DNA of 64,000 bases from Lutjanus erythropterus (GCA_020091685.1 CM034599.1:4620836-4684835), one strand, 5' to 3'. Shown: positions 1 through 48,202, numbered from the stretch's first letter. Program-made: numbers and translations. Notes: a model not told the origin generated them from the letters alone.

Positions 1-241
1 TGCTGCAAAGGGCAGCTCCTCCACCTCCTCCTCCTCATCATCATCATCCTCCTCCTCCTACTCCTCCCACTGAAGGCTTGTTTACGAAAAAAGCTGAGCT
101 CGTCTCTGACAAAAACAAGGGCTGGGACTCCAGCAGACAGGAGCAGTGTGTCTGATGCACGTTCAGCACAGGCTCTTCGTCCATTTTATACCTGTTTTTT
201 AATTTTTCATTTTCATTTTTATTTTTTAGAGAAAAGGCACC
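1..241 (+). promoter_or_regulatory. pik3ip1: 5' UTR / proximal region of pik3ip1
   Basis: Sequence directly upstream of the pik3ip1 start codon. It opens with a CCT-rich low-complexity run (about 14-70) and ends in a T-rich tract before a CACC start context. A TAG at 227-229 is in frame with the ATG at 242, with no ATG between them, so the start choice is fixed unless an upstream exon is spliced in. No TATA box can be assigned. The transcription start may lie left of the window. Confidence 0.5.
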
Positions 242-8800
<8,559 letters not shown>

Positions 8801-10845
8801 GCAGGCACGCCCCCGTCCTCAAACGGGACTGTGAAAAATGCTTTCGTGGACCAAAACACTCCCGGTTTCGTTTCTCCTCTCTGCCTCCCTGAGTAACCTC
8901 TGTTTTAAAAGGAGTAGGGGAGCAGTGTTCGCTCCAAAGACTTGAACTGAACGCTGTGTCCTTTGTGTCCCCTTTGCTTTGGTTTTTATACACCGGAGGC
9001 ACAAACAAGATAAGCTGACACACAATGGACACAGTCTTGACAACTAGAAACCATTAAGGGCAATCTTTGAGATATATCTTGAAGTCTTTAATATTCATAT
9101 TTGATACGTTTGATAGCCAAGAGGTCATGGGCTGCCCCCCCTTAAATAACAGTATGCATATCTAGTCAAATTAAGGTTGACTAGCCAGTGTTTATAACCG
9201 CGTGTGATGAAACCAGTTCTTTATAAAGAGAAGGTGTTTTGAATGGGGGATGTTTATCAGCTTTTGTTTTTTTTATATGTTTCCACGTGGAGAAGTTGCT
9301 TGATTGGTTACATGATGAATGACGAGATGTGAATTTTTTATTTTAGGTTTTTTTTTGTATTTGACCCGCTGGCTGTGCCGACAAAGATGCGGACAAGCAA
9401 CGTGTTTGTATAAAGACTGTTTTGTCTTGGAGACACACTGGTGACACAGATTAGAGTGTCCAAAAATAGTCCTCCTCTGACTGAGACAGGATGAGGGAAA
9501 AATGATGTAAAACAGGCCCACTAAAGACAGGGGATACTGCCTTAGCATGATACTTCTGAATGTATTTGTTTATCTTTTCCTGGGTTATTTTTTTGTTGTG
9601 CTTTTCTCTTTGTACTCGACTGACAGGGCCGGTGCGGTTACAACGCGTGGTGGCGGTCATTGGCAGACATGAAAGAGGACTTGCCCTTTTCTTCCACAGG
9701 TTAAGGAGTGACAGGAAATATACAGAGCGCTCTCAGGAAGCATGAGAGACAGTAGTTAGTCCTCAGGACAGAATAGCACTGCCATGACACAGAACAGATG
9801 GCATCGGGAAAAGAAAGAGTCTGTCCGTGCAGAGCGGGACAGCGAGCGTGCTGAAGGGCCGTAACACAGACACTTCCTAACTTGCAGGTCCGATCTTGGT
9901 TTGGTGAGCATGGTAATTAGGATTAGGACCTGATGAATAGTTCCTAAGTTATGGTTCCTATCCTAATTTAAGATTGGAAATGTGTTACACAAGCATCATA
10001 ACTTCCAAAATAAACTCTTGGACTATCATTAAGCTCTCATAACTTTCACTTTTCCACCTGTAGTAGCAGCTAACTTACCAACTACCTAACAGTAGCTATG
10101 ACTTCAGTATTTCAGTATCCTTAAAAAACAATTTTTACAAAGTTGTTCAGCTTTGCAAGATGAGGAAAGTAGCGTTGGTTGCAGAAATAAAAGTTGGTGC
10201 TGGATTGAGTATTTAGGATTTCCTAACCTGAGATAAGACAGGATTTATAAAGTTAAAAGATTAAGACTTAAGATGGGAAGTTTCTGTATTACGGCCTCTG
10301 GTGCTTAGATTAAAACATGTGAGTTATGCACTTCATGCTTCATGGTAGAGACAGCAGTGGAAATAGAATAGAAACAGTCCAAAGTTTGGTGTGGTTCATT
10401 CAGAAAAACATTCAAAAACATGAATGCATGTACATGGTTACCTGCTGTATGTTTGTATTCAGGGGCCATTTCTTTTTCTTTTTTTTGCATCTTATGAAGT
10501 AGAACTACTGATTGAAGAAGACATTTAGAAATCACCTGCCTGAGAATAGAAACCGTCGTACACAGAAGACTTTCAGTTTGTTACACACGAGGCACCGTTA
10601 CTTCCCAGTGTGTTTGTTTGTCACTCCATGATGATGATCTTGTTTTGTGATTATTACTGGATCCACATCACTGGTAATATTTTTGTTACTGCTGTTCCAT
10701 CACTTCAAGCGTCTGTGCTGCTTGTAATTTTCTTCATATAAGCAACGTGTTCAAAATACTGTTCGGCGTTTGACTTTAGTACTTTTATTTGTATGAATGC
10801 AGATTTTCACTGCTGAGACTGAAATAAAACATCAAACACAGTCAG
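8801..10845 (+). other. pik3ip1: pik3ip1 3' UTR
   Basis: About 2 kb after the stop codon with no supported coding potential. The likely end is set by AATAAA at 10823-10828, followed about 30 bp later by a GT-rich stretch (TGTGTGTGTTT near 10861), the usual downstream element. Other AATAAA matches at 10009-10014 and about 10183 could give shorter transcripts. The exact cleavage site is inferred. Confidence 0.6.
10823..10828 (+). terminator. pik3ip1: poly(A) signal of pik3ip1
   Basis: Canonical AATAAA with a GT-rich element downstream at about 10861-10871. It is the last good signal before the convergent limk2 transcript. Confidence 0.6.
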
Positions 10846-11719
10846 TGTGATCTTACGTAATGTGTGTGTTTAAAATTACCCACCCAGAGGGATTTTTACC
10901 CCCACTGGAGCAACATAATACAGCAGCCTCAAGTGTCTTGTTGTTCAGGGTTTGTTCACAGTAGGAACTCTTTGCACCAGCTCCCTCTGTTGGCAGTTAA
11001 AGGTTAAGGTTAAAATAATACATCAGGAAGAGGCTTGTAAGAGCAAAGGAACTCTGACGGCTAAAGAAGAAAAGCAACCTGTTAAAAGGAAGTTTGGATC
11101 TCTGGATGTTCAGCATTAACACTCTGTGACACACTTTGGATATGAGACACAAACTTTTAAGATCAAGACTTAAATAGTACACTACTACTACTATTCAATA
11201 GTAGACTTCAGTGAATGCAAATACAGAAAATTAAAATACTATTAAAGGCAAAGTATGCAGGATTTTTCCCCCCAAAACTGCATCGACTCATACATAATAA
11301 TTCCTCCTGATCATCACCAGAAGTGTGTGGCAGCCCCTGCATCCATAAAGACCCCACCCTCTGCCCGTACCTTCTTTTATTCTCTTTATTTTTGTGTCCT
11401 CAAACACACTTCACCAACTCAAAACATCACTATTTCTGGTGTATTTCACACAGCAACTTACAGCTCCTACTTATTCCCTCTTTATGGCTGCAAGTGACTT
11501 TTTTTCTTTTTTTTTTTTTTTAACAATTTCAGATTTCGTCATTAAGCATATTTATCATTTATGGCATAAAATGTAAACATTGGCAAAAGTCAAACGTGAA
11601 ATCTTCAACTGGCTGTTGTCTGACAAACAGACCAACAAATGTTTTTCAATTTTAAACCCGTCAAAGCCCAGGATCCGGGTCGACACACTGACAGGCAAAA
11701 TAGCAGAATGACAACAAAA
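10846..11719. other. gap between convergent pik3ip1 and limk2 ends
   Basis: Roughly 0.9 kb between the inferred 3' ends of two convergent genes. It holds AT-rich sequence, an ACTACTACT run near 11181 and T-rich tracts around 11500-11522. The open frames here are low-complexity and unsupported. No gene seen. Confidence 0.5.
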
Positions 11720-11736
11720 AGCCAACTTTCAGAGGG

Positions 11737-11742
11737 TTTATT
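11737..11742 (-). terminator. limk2: probable poly(A) signal of limk2
   Basis: AATAAA on the minus strand (TTTATT on the plus strand) with a GT-rich region following. It is the best-placed signal before the convergent pik3ip1 end, but other AATAAA-like sites exist nearby. Confidence 0.4.
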
Positions 11743-12280
11743 TATGAAACACTACAGTGATATAAATAATAGTGGTTACAACTGGTCGTCAGTACCTTGC
11801 ATGATGATAGCAAAAAGGCAAAAACGTCCACCATTGACGAAATGTCTGAAAATCTACAAATCTAGAGTTCCCATTAGAAAACAACATCCAATTAGAGGCG
11901 TAAAACTATGTACATAATTATATACACTGCTTAAGAAAAAAAAATCCAGTTCTTCTGTACAAAGCAACTTGTTTTGTTCAACTATTGCATGACTACGTCT
12001 GACAAATATCAGTAAAGAGCTTCTGGTCTGTTTTTGAGAAACTTGGAACAAAATGCGAGTGTGGCAAACATGAAAACAGGGTCCATTCATTGTTCTGAGA
12101 AATGAATTCAAATCATTAGACAACAAAGTACAGTTCATACTTGTATTCGTCTCGTCAAATATTAGATCAGTGGCGCATGTATGAAAAAAAAAATATCCAA
12201 ACATTCCTTCGCCGTCTTGTGTCAAATCTCAGGGTGATGAAACTATTTGGGGTCAGTGTGTGTTTTGCTCCCACTGCTGC

Positions 12281-13185
12281 CTTAAAGGGATAGTTTGATT
12301 TTTTTTGAAATGGTGTTGTATGAGATATTTATGCATAGTCAGTGTATTACCTACAGAAGATGATTGGCACTCGCCAGTTTGGAGAAGCAGGAAGTACTGG
12401 TGCAGAAAGCTAAGCAATGTGCTGCTGTGGACCCAATACTTGATCAGTAAAGTTGTGGTTTATTTTAAATGTTGTAAAACTGCTTTGAAAGGGAAAATGC
12501 CTGAAGGTGCTGAAACATAAAACTAAAGAGTGGAAACAGACAACTTCAGTTTAACCACACTGTGGTTAATAGGTTTATGTTGTGAAACTGCTTTGAATGG
12601 AGCTTAAAAATAAAACTAAAGATTTGCTCTGTAATGTGTAATACAACTGTCATTTTGTAAAAAATGGTATTGAAAAAAGTTTCATCCAGGAAGTCAAGGT
12701 AATACCCAGCCCTATTTTCACCACTTTACCTTGCCACCAGGGAGCCTTTTTTTCCCAATGGGAAACTGCCGTTAAATGAGTCAAATATCTGTCTCTCTAA
12801 AGCCGCCAGACTCCTTCGATGTAAACAGTCAGTTTACCTCGCAGAACACGTCACTCGCTGGTCCACCGCTGCCTCCATCTGTTAGTTTGTTAGCGTTGTT
12901 GTGTGGCATTAGTGAATCTGGACTAACCTTTTTAGATACTTCAGTCTCACGACAACACAAACAAACAGTGGTACACTGGGAACTCCCTTGTTCTGCAAGG
13001 TAAAATGACTGATTTTGCCTGTGGAGTTTGTTTGGTTTGGAGAGAGCTTTGATTTGGTGTGTATAACAGCTTCTATGCCTACTCCTGCTGCTTTTCCAAA
13101 CTTGAGGCGTACCATCTACTGTAGGTAAAATACTGATTATGGTTAAGTACCTCATAAAGTCCCACTCCTGTACTGTCCCTTTAAG
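12281..13185. mobile_element. non-autonomous inverted-repeat element (CTTAAAGGGA ends)
   Basis: Left end CTTAAAGGGATAGTTTGATT and right end, read in reverse complement, CTTAAAGGGACAGTACAGGA. The resemblance continues inward for over 100 bp, through ACCTACAGAAGATG (left) against ACCTACAGTAGATG (right) and CAGTTTGGAGAAGCAG against AAGTTTGGAAAAGCAG. About 905 bp with no transposase frame: a MITE-type element. A further piece of the family lies at 61690-61915. Frames of up to 108 residues here are by-products. Confidence 0.65.
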
Positions 13186-13688
13186 TCACACCTGTTTTCT
13201 TGAAGCCCTGCCCTCTGTTCTCTTCGCCTGTGAAGCATCTTTGTTTTCTTTGCTGCTGTGGTGAAGTGAGTCCTCCTCTGGGCAAGAACTGATCTGTACA
13301 TTCCACACATGCTAAACAAGTTGAGAACCAGAAAAACAAAACTGCTGTCACGTGTTGTTTTCCACCTTAAAAAGATGCTCGTCGTCTGACAGAGAAAAGT
13401 TGCATGTTGCCTTTATACACAGTAAACATTAGTACAACCCCCGTGTTTGTGTGTTGAATGGAGGCTGAGTAGTGTAAAAAAAAATTAGTAACTAACACTT
13501 GTCGTTTTGAAATGTGTCTTTCCACTCATTGCAGTTCATTGGCACTCACAGGGAGATTGGTCCAGCTACCTCAGGTTATCCAGTTCTAAAATGGCTCGGG
13601 TTCAATGCAGTTTTCCTCTTCTTCTCATCCACAGTATTAGTGCAGCAGTTCAGAGGGGTCACAAAAGAAAAAACAAGAGGCTCGGGCC

Positions 13689-40157
<26,469 letters not shown>

Positions 40158-40560
40158 CTACTTTCTCTGAGTGTCGTCGATATCCAAACCGGTTTACAAA
40201 GTTTTCATACTGAAGCAGGAGAGCTGCGATGTGCTCCTCAAACTTTCATCCCTCTCCGTCGTCTAACTCCAAACTCCGAATACGACACACAAAAACACAC
40301 ACGCACACACACTCGCACACAAACCCCCTTTTAATTCTCCACAGAAAAGAGTAACTCAACAAACTCCTCCTGGAGCGGAGCGGAGCTGCTTTCCAGCCGC
40401 TGGCAGGATAACTGACGTAATGCAGTCTGCAAATTCCTGTACGGAGAGCGGAAGGGCTCAACTGCAGCACCTGGAAACAAGAGAAAAGTGCTGAGATTTG
40501 GCTCCAAACCGAGAGGGAGCGACAGGGGCGCCACCTGCTGCCAACACCGCCGCACTGCAC
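40158..40560 (-). promoter_or_regulatory. limk2: limk2 5' UTR and promoter region
   Basis: GC-rich sequence relative to its surroundings, just upstream of the limk2 start. It includes a TGACGTAA cAMP-response-type motif at about 40412 and a direct GGAGC duplication near 40373-40384. No TATA box is evident. The left boundary of a repeat with a CTT-rich tract begins at about 40560. Role is inferred from position and composition. Confidence 0.5.
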
Positions 40561-40589
40561 GCTCTTCTTCTTCTGCTTCTTCTTCTTCT

Positions 40590-41760
40590 TCGTCTCTGGG
40601 TTTTACGGCAGGTTGTGACCGTACTTAAAAGGTGCATACTGCCACTGGAGTGTGTAATCAGGGGTCCAAGCACCCTCGGCCGCTGCAGGCCCCTGTTGTT
40701 TTTCTTTCTTTCGCCCCCAAAAGCGTTTGTGCAGCAAAAACTGTATGATGAAAACTCAACAAAACACCGCTCAGCCAAAAAAAAACAAAAAAAAAAAAAC
40801 AAAAAAAAACAACTTTGACTTCAAAATGGTGCTGTAATCATAAAGTTTAAGTTTTTGCAGTTATCTCAAAACTGGCATGGTGTAGAATAAAAGTTCTTCC
40901 ACCATATTAATCATTTAATTCATCTGCATATTTTCTCAGCTGGTCTTCAGCTTTAAAAATGTAACTTTTATGACTTTTTCCTCAATTTTATCAAAATCCT
41001 ATTTTCATGAACTCGTCTTGGACCAATCAGCATGAAGATGATTGAGCATCATCTGCAGACGTTGCTGATTTAAAGTTATCACATTTTTTTTTTTTGCTTT
41101 TTTCTCAACATAGCTAATTTTCAAAAAAATTGCAATAACTCATGAAAGCATTGAGATATCAACGTGAAAACTGAGACAAGTGTTCAGGAGTCTTCACTAA
41201 GCTAACCCATTACAACACTCCGCGTTTCACCTGTAGGGGGCGCTATCAATGCAAAAAGTTTATATCACGTTATTGGCTGCATGGATTCATACAAAAATCA
41301 TTTTGCACGAATCCATGACTCGGGTCACAAGTGAATGCATGAATTTTGGTAATAACTGATCAAAGTGGGTGTGACTTATTCCAACAAATCTAAATTAATC
41401 AGGAAAGTATCTTGACCTGCTTCATTTAGGCCTCAGTCTGTTTTGGTAGATTCATGTGAAACTCTTTCTCTTCTCCTCAGGCTGTAAGAAACAGATATAA
41501 CTCACCATTTCACAAAATCACTGTGATGCTCTGATAACCAACAGAATATTTTATCATGATTAAATGTTAGAGATCGTTGACCTCCAGGGAATATTGGAAA
41601 ATCAAGTTTTAGCAGTTATCTCAAAAACAGCATAGAGGCAAAAATTTTCAAAATTTTAACCTTTCAAGTCATCAGTGTCTGGTTTTCTGCCCTAAAAATA
41701 TATTTTTCACAACCTGCTTGCACCCTGTTTAAACCTGCTCGCAGGTCTTGTTTTTGTTTG
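40590..41760. repeat. dispersed interspersed repeat upstream of limk2
   Basis: Starts after a CTTCTTCTT tract with TTTTACGGCAGGTTGTGACC and GGTGCATACTGCCACTGGAG, followed by CAAGCACCCTCGGCCGCTGC, and ends with AAACCTGCTCGCAGGTCTTG. The phrase CAGTTATCTCAAAA occurs at both about 40859 and 41616. It resembles widespread teleost repeats; autonomous parent unknown. Confidence 0.45.
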
Positions 41761-41779
41761 GTTTTGTTTTACGTTCCTT

Positions 41780-41876
41780 TTATTTATTATTAACAACATG
41801 ATAACATACAGACAGTCAGATAATGAACAACAACACTTTATTCATGTAACTCAAAATGAATAAATGAATAAATAGA

Positions 41877-41927
<51 letters not shown>

Positions 41928-42110
41928 CACACGTACACACATACTGCCACTGGAGTATATAGGGTGTTTTTTTTAATGTTTTTTTATTAACAATAACATG
42001 ACAACATACAGACAGTCAGGTAAAGAATAACAGCACATGTAAATGTAATCTATAATGAATGAATGAATGAATGAATGAATGAATGAATGAATGAATGAAT
42101 GAATAGGCTA
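41780..42110. repeat. tandem segmental duplication carrying two different tetranucleotide arrays
   Basis: Unit 1 has ATAACATACAGACAGTCAGA followed by (AAAT)n at about 41859-41928. Unit 2 has ACAACATACAGACAGTCAGG followed by (GAAT)n at about 42055-42105. The linking phrase ACATACTGCCACTGGAGT also occurs at 40632-40650. Confidence 0.75.
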
Positions 42111-45100
42111 ACTAACTAAATAAACTCTTATTGACTCTTAGATCAACTTTCAAACTGAACACGAAGCAAAAGCACAGACATTTCCAATGCAATAAATCTA
42201 CATTTAAACGTTTCAAGGTTTAATAGCCAAGAGTTTGATCTTTTTAAATATATTCTTCCAGCAAAATTGATGAGTAAAAAGAAGAATGAGTGAATTTTGT
42301 AAATTGTTTCTAGGTATACAGAAGAGGCTCAGTGGCAGAGAGGAGTGTTGTTCTTGTTCAAAGTGAACTTGTAGTTTTGCTTTATTTTTAGAGCAGAATA
42401 AGTTAAAAAGAAGACGGTAAAAACTTTGAAGGGTGATAAGAGTAATAAAAAAAACAGTGGATATCATACATTAATTAGCAGGTGATATTCTGTACTTCAA
42501 TCTAATACTGCACAAAAAATAAAAATGCATCATAATCAATGTTGTTACTAATCACTGATAATACCCCCCACCACACAAAAAATACTCTTTGCACAAACTA
42601 TTTAATCTATTGTTGTATGTATGTCTGTTGTTGTGTGTAGTCTATATATATTCTTCCTGGACAACTTTACATTATTATGTAAATAATTAAGAAAAATCAG
42701 GCAAACAAAACATCCCTGAATTCTATTAAATAATCCTGTCTCCTTCAAATATTCCAGAACTGCCTTGTAACTGTCCCGTGATGTTCATGTCCTGTTGTTC
42801 CCAGAATCCCCACAAGGTCTCATCCTCATCCTTTCCTGCCTTAATCTTTCTTATCTTTTTTTTCCCTCCAAACAGATCATCTCTTGTCCCCGTTGCCATA
42901 AAATATCTTAATCAGTAAGGACAGCCACTCTCTGAAGCCATTCTCTGCTCTTTTTCCTCATTGTTTGTGTCTTTGACACATAGACATGATGGAAGGTCAC
43001 TAGTGATGTTTTGACTGATGCACAAAATATCCTCCAGATACACAGTTTATTATTATACACTCAATAAATACACTCGCTAAACAGACATGGAAAAATGGGA
43101 CACGCAACAGTAAATCTGTTTGTCTGAGACGCCCTTTGTGGTTGGCAATAATGAGGCGGAGCATATTCCCCAGCGGACTGTGAAGAAGCCTGAGAACCAC
43201 TAAAAATAGAATGAATATTTACTTGGAGAAACAATGTCTCACAAGTTTCTAAGAAAAAAAATCATCCTTAATAATGATGAAAAAAGGCCTCTTTAATGTT
43301 AAGGAAATTTTCCATGAAAAGCAAAACTGAAAAGCAAGGAAAATGTCCCAAAAAGGCTTAAACAAACTCAACTTTCTGACAATATCTGATAAAATAAAGG
43401 TCTGCAGTAAATCAGTGTTGTCTTGTACACCGCACAGAGTCTGACCTCTTCTATTTATACTCTTCCAAACAGTAACTTAGACCAGATTAGACTGATCTTA
43501 AAAACAGATCAGCCTTGAATGTAATCACTGTGATGTCAAATGATGTAATATTCTCGAAATGTCACAGACTGTATTAACCTAAACTAAACACAGTCAAATA
43601 TCTTTAATAGAACCTACTACACTCCACACAGACTGAACAGAATTTACCATAATGCTTCCCCCAGTTGGGATTGAGATTTACTTCATATGCTTTGGAATTG
43701 CTCTTAACTGGAAGTATTTTAGAAATATGTCATTACAATACCTTCAGATATTAAAAAAAAAAAAAAAAAATCATCTGACCATGTGGACTGGATCTTGGGA
43801 AATGTGCAAGGACTTACTGTGAACCTTCAAAAAAAAATTCATCTCACTCCAAATCAAATCACGGTCTTAAATAAAGAAAATTTCAAAAAGATTAGTAAAG
43901 CTATTGAGGCTGAGCTGTTTCAAGATGTTGTGAAATTGTTTGTCAAAAAAGAAGTAAACTATTTTTACAATGGATTAATCATTAAAGCATTTTTTCATGC
44001 AAAAATGGCAGGAAATAGAGTTTTCTGTCTCTCAAACATGGAGATTTCCCATTTTTCTTGGTTTATTATCATATCAAACAGAACATCTTTGGATTTTAAA
44101 AAAAACAGAGACATTTTTCACTTTTTTCTGATATTTTATAGATGCTGCAGCCCTAGATTAAACATGACAGTTAACTGAAGTATTTGTTGTTATTTGATGC
44201 TCATATAATAAACACACTGAAGCGTTTTACATGTCCTTCACAGTTATTTACTTTTAATACAGTTTCATATAACATCCCATAAAAATCTGCAGGACAGCTC
44301 CTGAGCCTCCACGTCACCATATAGGTTGGGTGAGATTCCTTCACACCACACAATGTGTAGAACCTGTAGAGCCACTGCATTGTTCAGCGTTCAGCATGGA
44401 AATGGAAAGTTTAGATAAACCTCATGCCTCATAAAAACAGTCACTAATCATGAGGACGTGTTTGCTCCCGTCAAACTTTTTATATTCAAGGCATCTGGTC
44501 AAGTCACTAACACTTCATTAAAAGGTAAAACATGGAGAAGTAAGCAAAGTAAAATATTTTGTTACTCTAATTTTACAGAATTTATTTAATTAATACTCAA
44601 GAACCACAAGTGTTCATTTAAAGTTTGATTGATAAAGAAACTTGTTCTGCATTTGTTTTTCCACATGCTTTTTATTTTGTAGAGGAGTCTTGCAGTTTGC
44701 TATTTTGCAAACTGTGTCATGTATCCTGAAATCTCGTTCTGTGTTGTTTCTGAAATTATAGTCAAAAATAGAAAAGAAAAAAACAAAACAAAACAGGAAG
44801 AGTAAACAGAGCAGACTACAGTTAAACTGTAATCAGGGCATATCAGGAGGACATTCCTGATAAGCTTGTGATTAATCTTTTTTCCTTGTTTGTGGAGACA
44901 GTTTGTGAGAGAGCCTGCTCATAAAACACAGCTGGTCTCCGCTTTCGATAAAGAACAATACTGTACATATTTGATATTGTTGGCGCTGTGTATTTACTGA
45001 TAGATAGAGTCATGATGCCTCATTGGACCCCTCTATGACTTTGTCCTCAGCATGACCTGATATAACACCTGCATTAAGCCACTTCCTCTGTCTGTTTCCT

Positions 45101-47136
45101 GCAGCTTCCTCTCTGTCAGCTGACACATTTGGCCCCAGTGCCAATACTTTAATTTCTGTTTTGAGGGATTTTCCCGTGAAGCCTTTTAACTCCAACATGT
45201 TTCTTTTCGATAACACACAAATGTAACCCCGACCAACAGACCCACAGCCTGACTCGCACCCCTCCATCCTCCCTGGACGTATCAAACAATGCATCAAATT
45301 CTGCTTAGCAGCTCACACAAAAAGATTGCTGGTTATTGCTGTTGCTGTATATGATCAGCACAGTGAAAAGCTCCTTATTTATTAGATTATGAGTCAAAAT
45401 CAACTGTCCTTGTATTTGTCATAGTGATTGAACTTTTTCAGAAGGTGTTCTTGGAGCAGCTAGAAGCAGGAAGTTGGTTCACATCCATTTAGCAAGGTGT
45501 TGCTCAAAGCCAACCTTTCTTATGCTATGCTGGCCTCAGTCACACCTTGACGTTTCCTTTTGCAACACCACCTGTCTGAATGAACTTTCAATTACAAAGG
45601 CAAACAAAAATTATTAATCAGTTTCATGCCTTCATTTGTTGATTCTTGTGATGCAGTGCACGGTAAAAGCACAGTTGGATGCAGATCCTGCTTCAGACTT
45701 CCTCACTGTGTTTGAAGAGTCAAGGAAGTGATCTTTCTGTCAACATCACTGCTGGAAGAGTAAATGTTGTATTTGTTCTTGCTGCCAATTCTTACTTTTG
45801 TTATGTCACATAATTAAGGAAGTTATTGACATCGATGATTGATAAATGTCACTGATGCATTTATGAGTGAGCACATTTTTATTGTTCTGTAGTCAAGATG
45901 GAGCTACGTTTATCTTCTCTATATACAGGTAGGTAGCCTGGTTCAGGGGTTCCCAACTTATTGGAGGGGACTGGGCCCCTCTGACGAGTCACAATTTAAA
46001 GTACTGCCATGCAAATCTGTCTTTTTTGGGTATTTTTTAATATTTATCTAATATATATAATATATATCTAATATTTTGTTTGTGTGAAACACTGTATAAT
46101 TTTACCTCTTTGGGTCTCAAATCATTTATTAAATGAAATCATGAGACTCCCTGAAATCTTGGTATTTGGCACAGATGGGTGTGGTTTTACAAGATGTAGC
46201 AGTGCACTCTTCAGCTCACTGGCAAGCTTCATGAACTTCGTACTATGTGGCAAGCTATAGCACAGGCTTGTTTTAATTCTAAAACTTGAAAAAGTAGGTA
46301 ATTAGACCGAATAATATGCACACAATATGAGATCAGTATATTTGATCTTTGGAAGCCTGTTTGGTAAGATACTGCTCCGATATCAGAATATACAGACCCT
46401 GCATCTTAGTTGATTCTTGTCTTTGGTTATAATTTAGTAAATTTAGTCAATATATTCTGGTTCAGAGGCATAAACAACAAGTAAACTCAGTTTATCCTCT
46501 TTGAAATAAGAGTTTACTCATCTATTTTCAGATCAACTGTATGTAATGGGACAAAATAAGTATTGAATTTATGTATATTTTCCTGTATAATGTCATGATA
46601 GTCGATCTGAGAATTCATCTGAAGTCAGGTAAAAGTCATTTGGAAATCAGGAAAATATAATGTTACTTGCAGTTGCTGCTGTGCCAGAAGCACAAGGACC
46701 CACAATCTAAGTGAGACTTTGTAAACTGATGATCATAAAACAATAATAATAAAAAAAAAAAAGCATCTCATTTTTTAAGTTACAATCAGGCGTGAGGCCT
46801 CCTATGGGTTTAATTTAAAAGTTGAATAATATCATTAATGTATGAAAGATGTGGAATATTTTAAAGTTTGTTGAAAAGCCGACACTAAACTGAATATCTT
46901 AAGTTGACAAATGCCCAACAAAAACGCCAGTTGAGATTTTTTGGAATAAAATACAGTGAGCAAGTGAGCATCATCCCGGGCATCGTCCAAAACAGCAGCA
47001 TGACACACACCGACCAATCATATTTAGAATAACGCCACTAAATAGTGTCCTCCCCTCTGTTATTGACATAAACAACTAAGCTCTTTAACTATGTGACAAA
47101 ATGTGCAAAGCTTGTTACAGCTTCATATAGAGAGGC

Positions 47137-47210
47137 CCCATGAGCCCTTGGGGCCTTGGGCCCCTGGGCCTTTTAGTCCTGTTCAGTAATCCACCCATGG
47201 GCCAACATTC
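47137..47210. repeat. copy of the GC-rich border of the 26160 repeat
   Basis: CCCCATGAGCCCTTGGGGCC, then GGGCCCCTGGGCC and AATCCACCCATGG. It parallels the GGCCCGGGGCCC start and the AATCCATCCATGG end that flank the minisatellite at 26160-26810. Here the array between the borders is missing. Confidence 0.45.
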
Positions 47211-47704
47211 CTCAGACTACAATCAACAACATGAACATCTCTGTCCCGAGAGGATGTGTTGCACTGCATGAGGCAAACAGTTGTCACACCAGACACATGG
47301 GATACACATAGTACCTCTTATGCAGTAGAATAAAATGTTGTTATAAATTGCATTAAAAGAAGGGGGAAAAGACTTATTCTGTTTATCTTATTATCCGTTT
47401 TACACATTTACCTGTTTATAAGTGACTTGGTGTTCCTATATGCTGTGTTACTGACAGGTTATTTGTTGATGTAAACCTGCAAACCTTGTAGAAAATGAAG
47501 TAAAAAGAAATTGGTCACACAATCAAATGAAAAAATAAAGCTAATATATTTTAGAGTGGCTGATTATGGTGACAATTTTTGTTGAGTATACAATACAATG
47601 TTTATATCTGCACAGGCTGTGTTTGGATCACCAGTTTTCTTTCTTTTCTCTTATTATTTTTAATAGACCTTTTTCATGGCAGATATAAGAGAGTTAAGGT
47701 AAAC

Positions 47705-47885
47705 ACAGGTTTTACCAGTGATATTAAGATCCAGTTCCATTTAGTGTAGCAGTGAACCAACACCACCTGTGTTTGCACCACTGTTTCGTGTCAAAAAAGA
47801 CAAAAAAGACTGTAATTAGTAAGGATAATATACAACCTTGAAAAACTTAACTTAGGCAAAATATCCAGGAAGTTAAGTTAAAAAA
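47705..47885. repeat. dispersed repeat shared with 34085-34320
   Basis: See shared blocks: TCCAGTTCCATTTAGTGTAG, TTTCGTGTCAAAAAAGAC and CTTGAAAAACTTAACTTAGG. No coding capacity. Confidence 0.45.
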
Positions 47886-48202
47886 AAAAAATCATTGTTT
47901 TCCATATGTTGTCATGTATGCAAAGACCAAAAACGAACAGTGTAATCTGACTATAAGCAAATTATTTAAACAGCATTTGTATGAGAATGATTCTGTCTCA
48001 AACTTTTTGATCCATAAAAACTTTTCAGATTATAATAAGAGTAGGGTTCAGGATATAGCTCGTGTAAAATGTCTTAAAAAAAAAAAAAAAAAAAAAGTAA
48101 AAAGTGGTACTCTGAACATTACTGCATTTCATTTTGGAAATGATTTTTTTCTGAATAATTATAAGCAGGTATCACATTCATCCTTATACATCTTGTAATT
48201 AA

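Larger units (their letters stand above)
11720..13688 (-). other. limk2: limk2 3' UTR (inferred)
   Basis: Non-coding sequence downstream of the limk2 stop. The end is inferred from a minus-strand AATAAA at 11742-11737 followed by a T/GT-rich stretch around 11680-11725. If correct, nearly half of the UTR is the inverted-repeat element at 12281-13185. An earlier polyadenylation site cannot be excluded. Confidence 0.45.
42111..48202. other. intergenic DNA between limk2 and the SLC6 gene
   Basis: AT-rich sequence with no supported exon on either strand. Recognisable pieces are a GCTGCAACTAA-family fragment (44020-44155), the 47137-47210 GC-rich repeat border, the 47705-47885 repeat, and A-runs at 43751-43769 and 48075-48095. 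The 131-residue plus frame at 43783-44178 overlaps the repeat fragment and has no domain. Confidence 0.5.

Noticed and set aside
43783-44178. 131-residue Lys/Phe-rich open frame
   Set aside because: AT-rich by composition and its second half is a dispersed repeat fragment.
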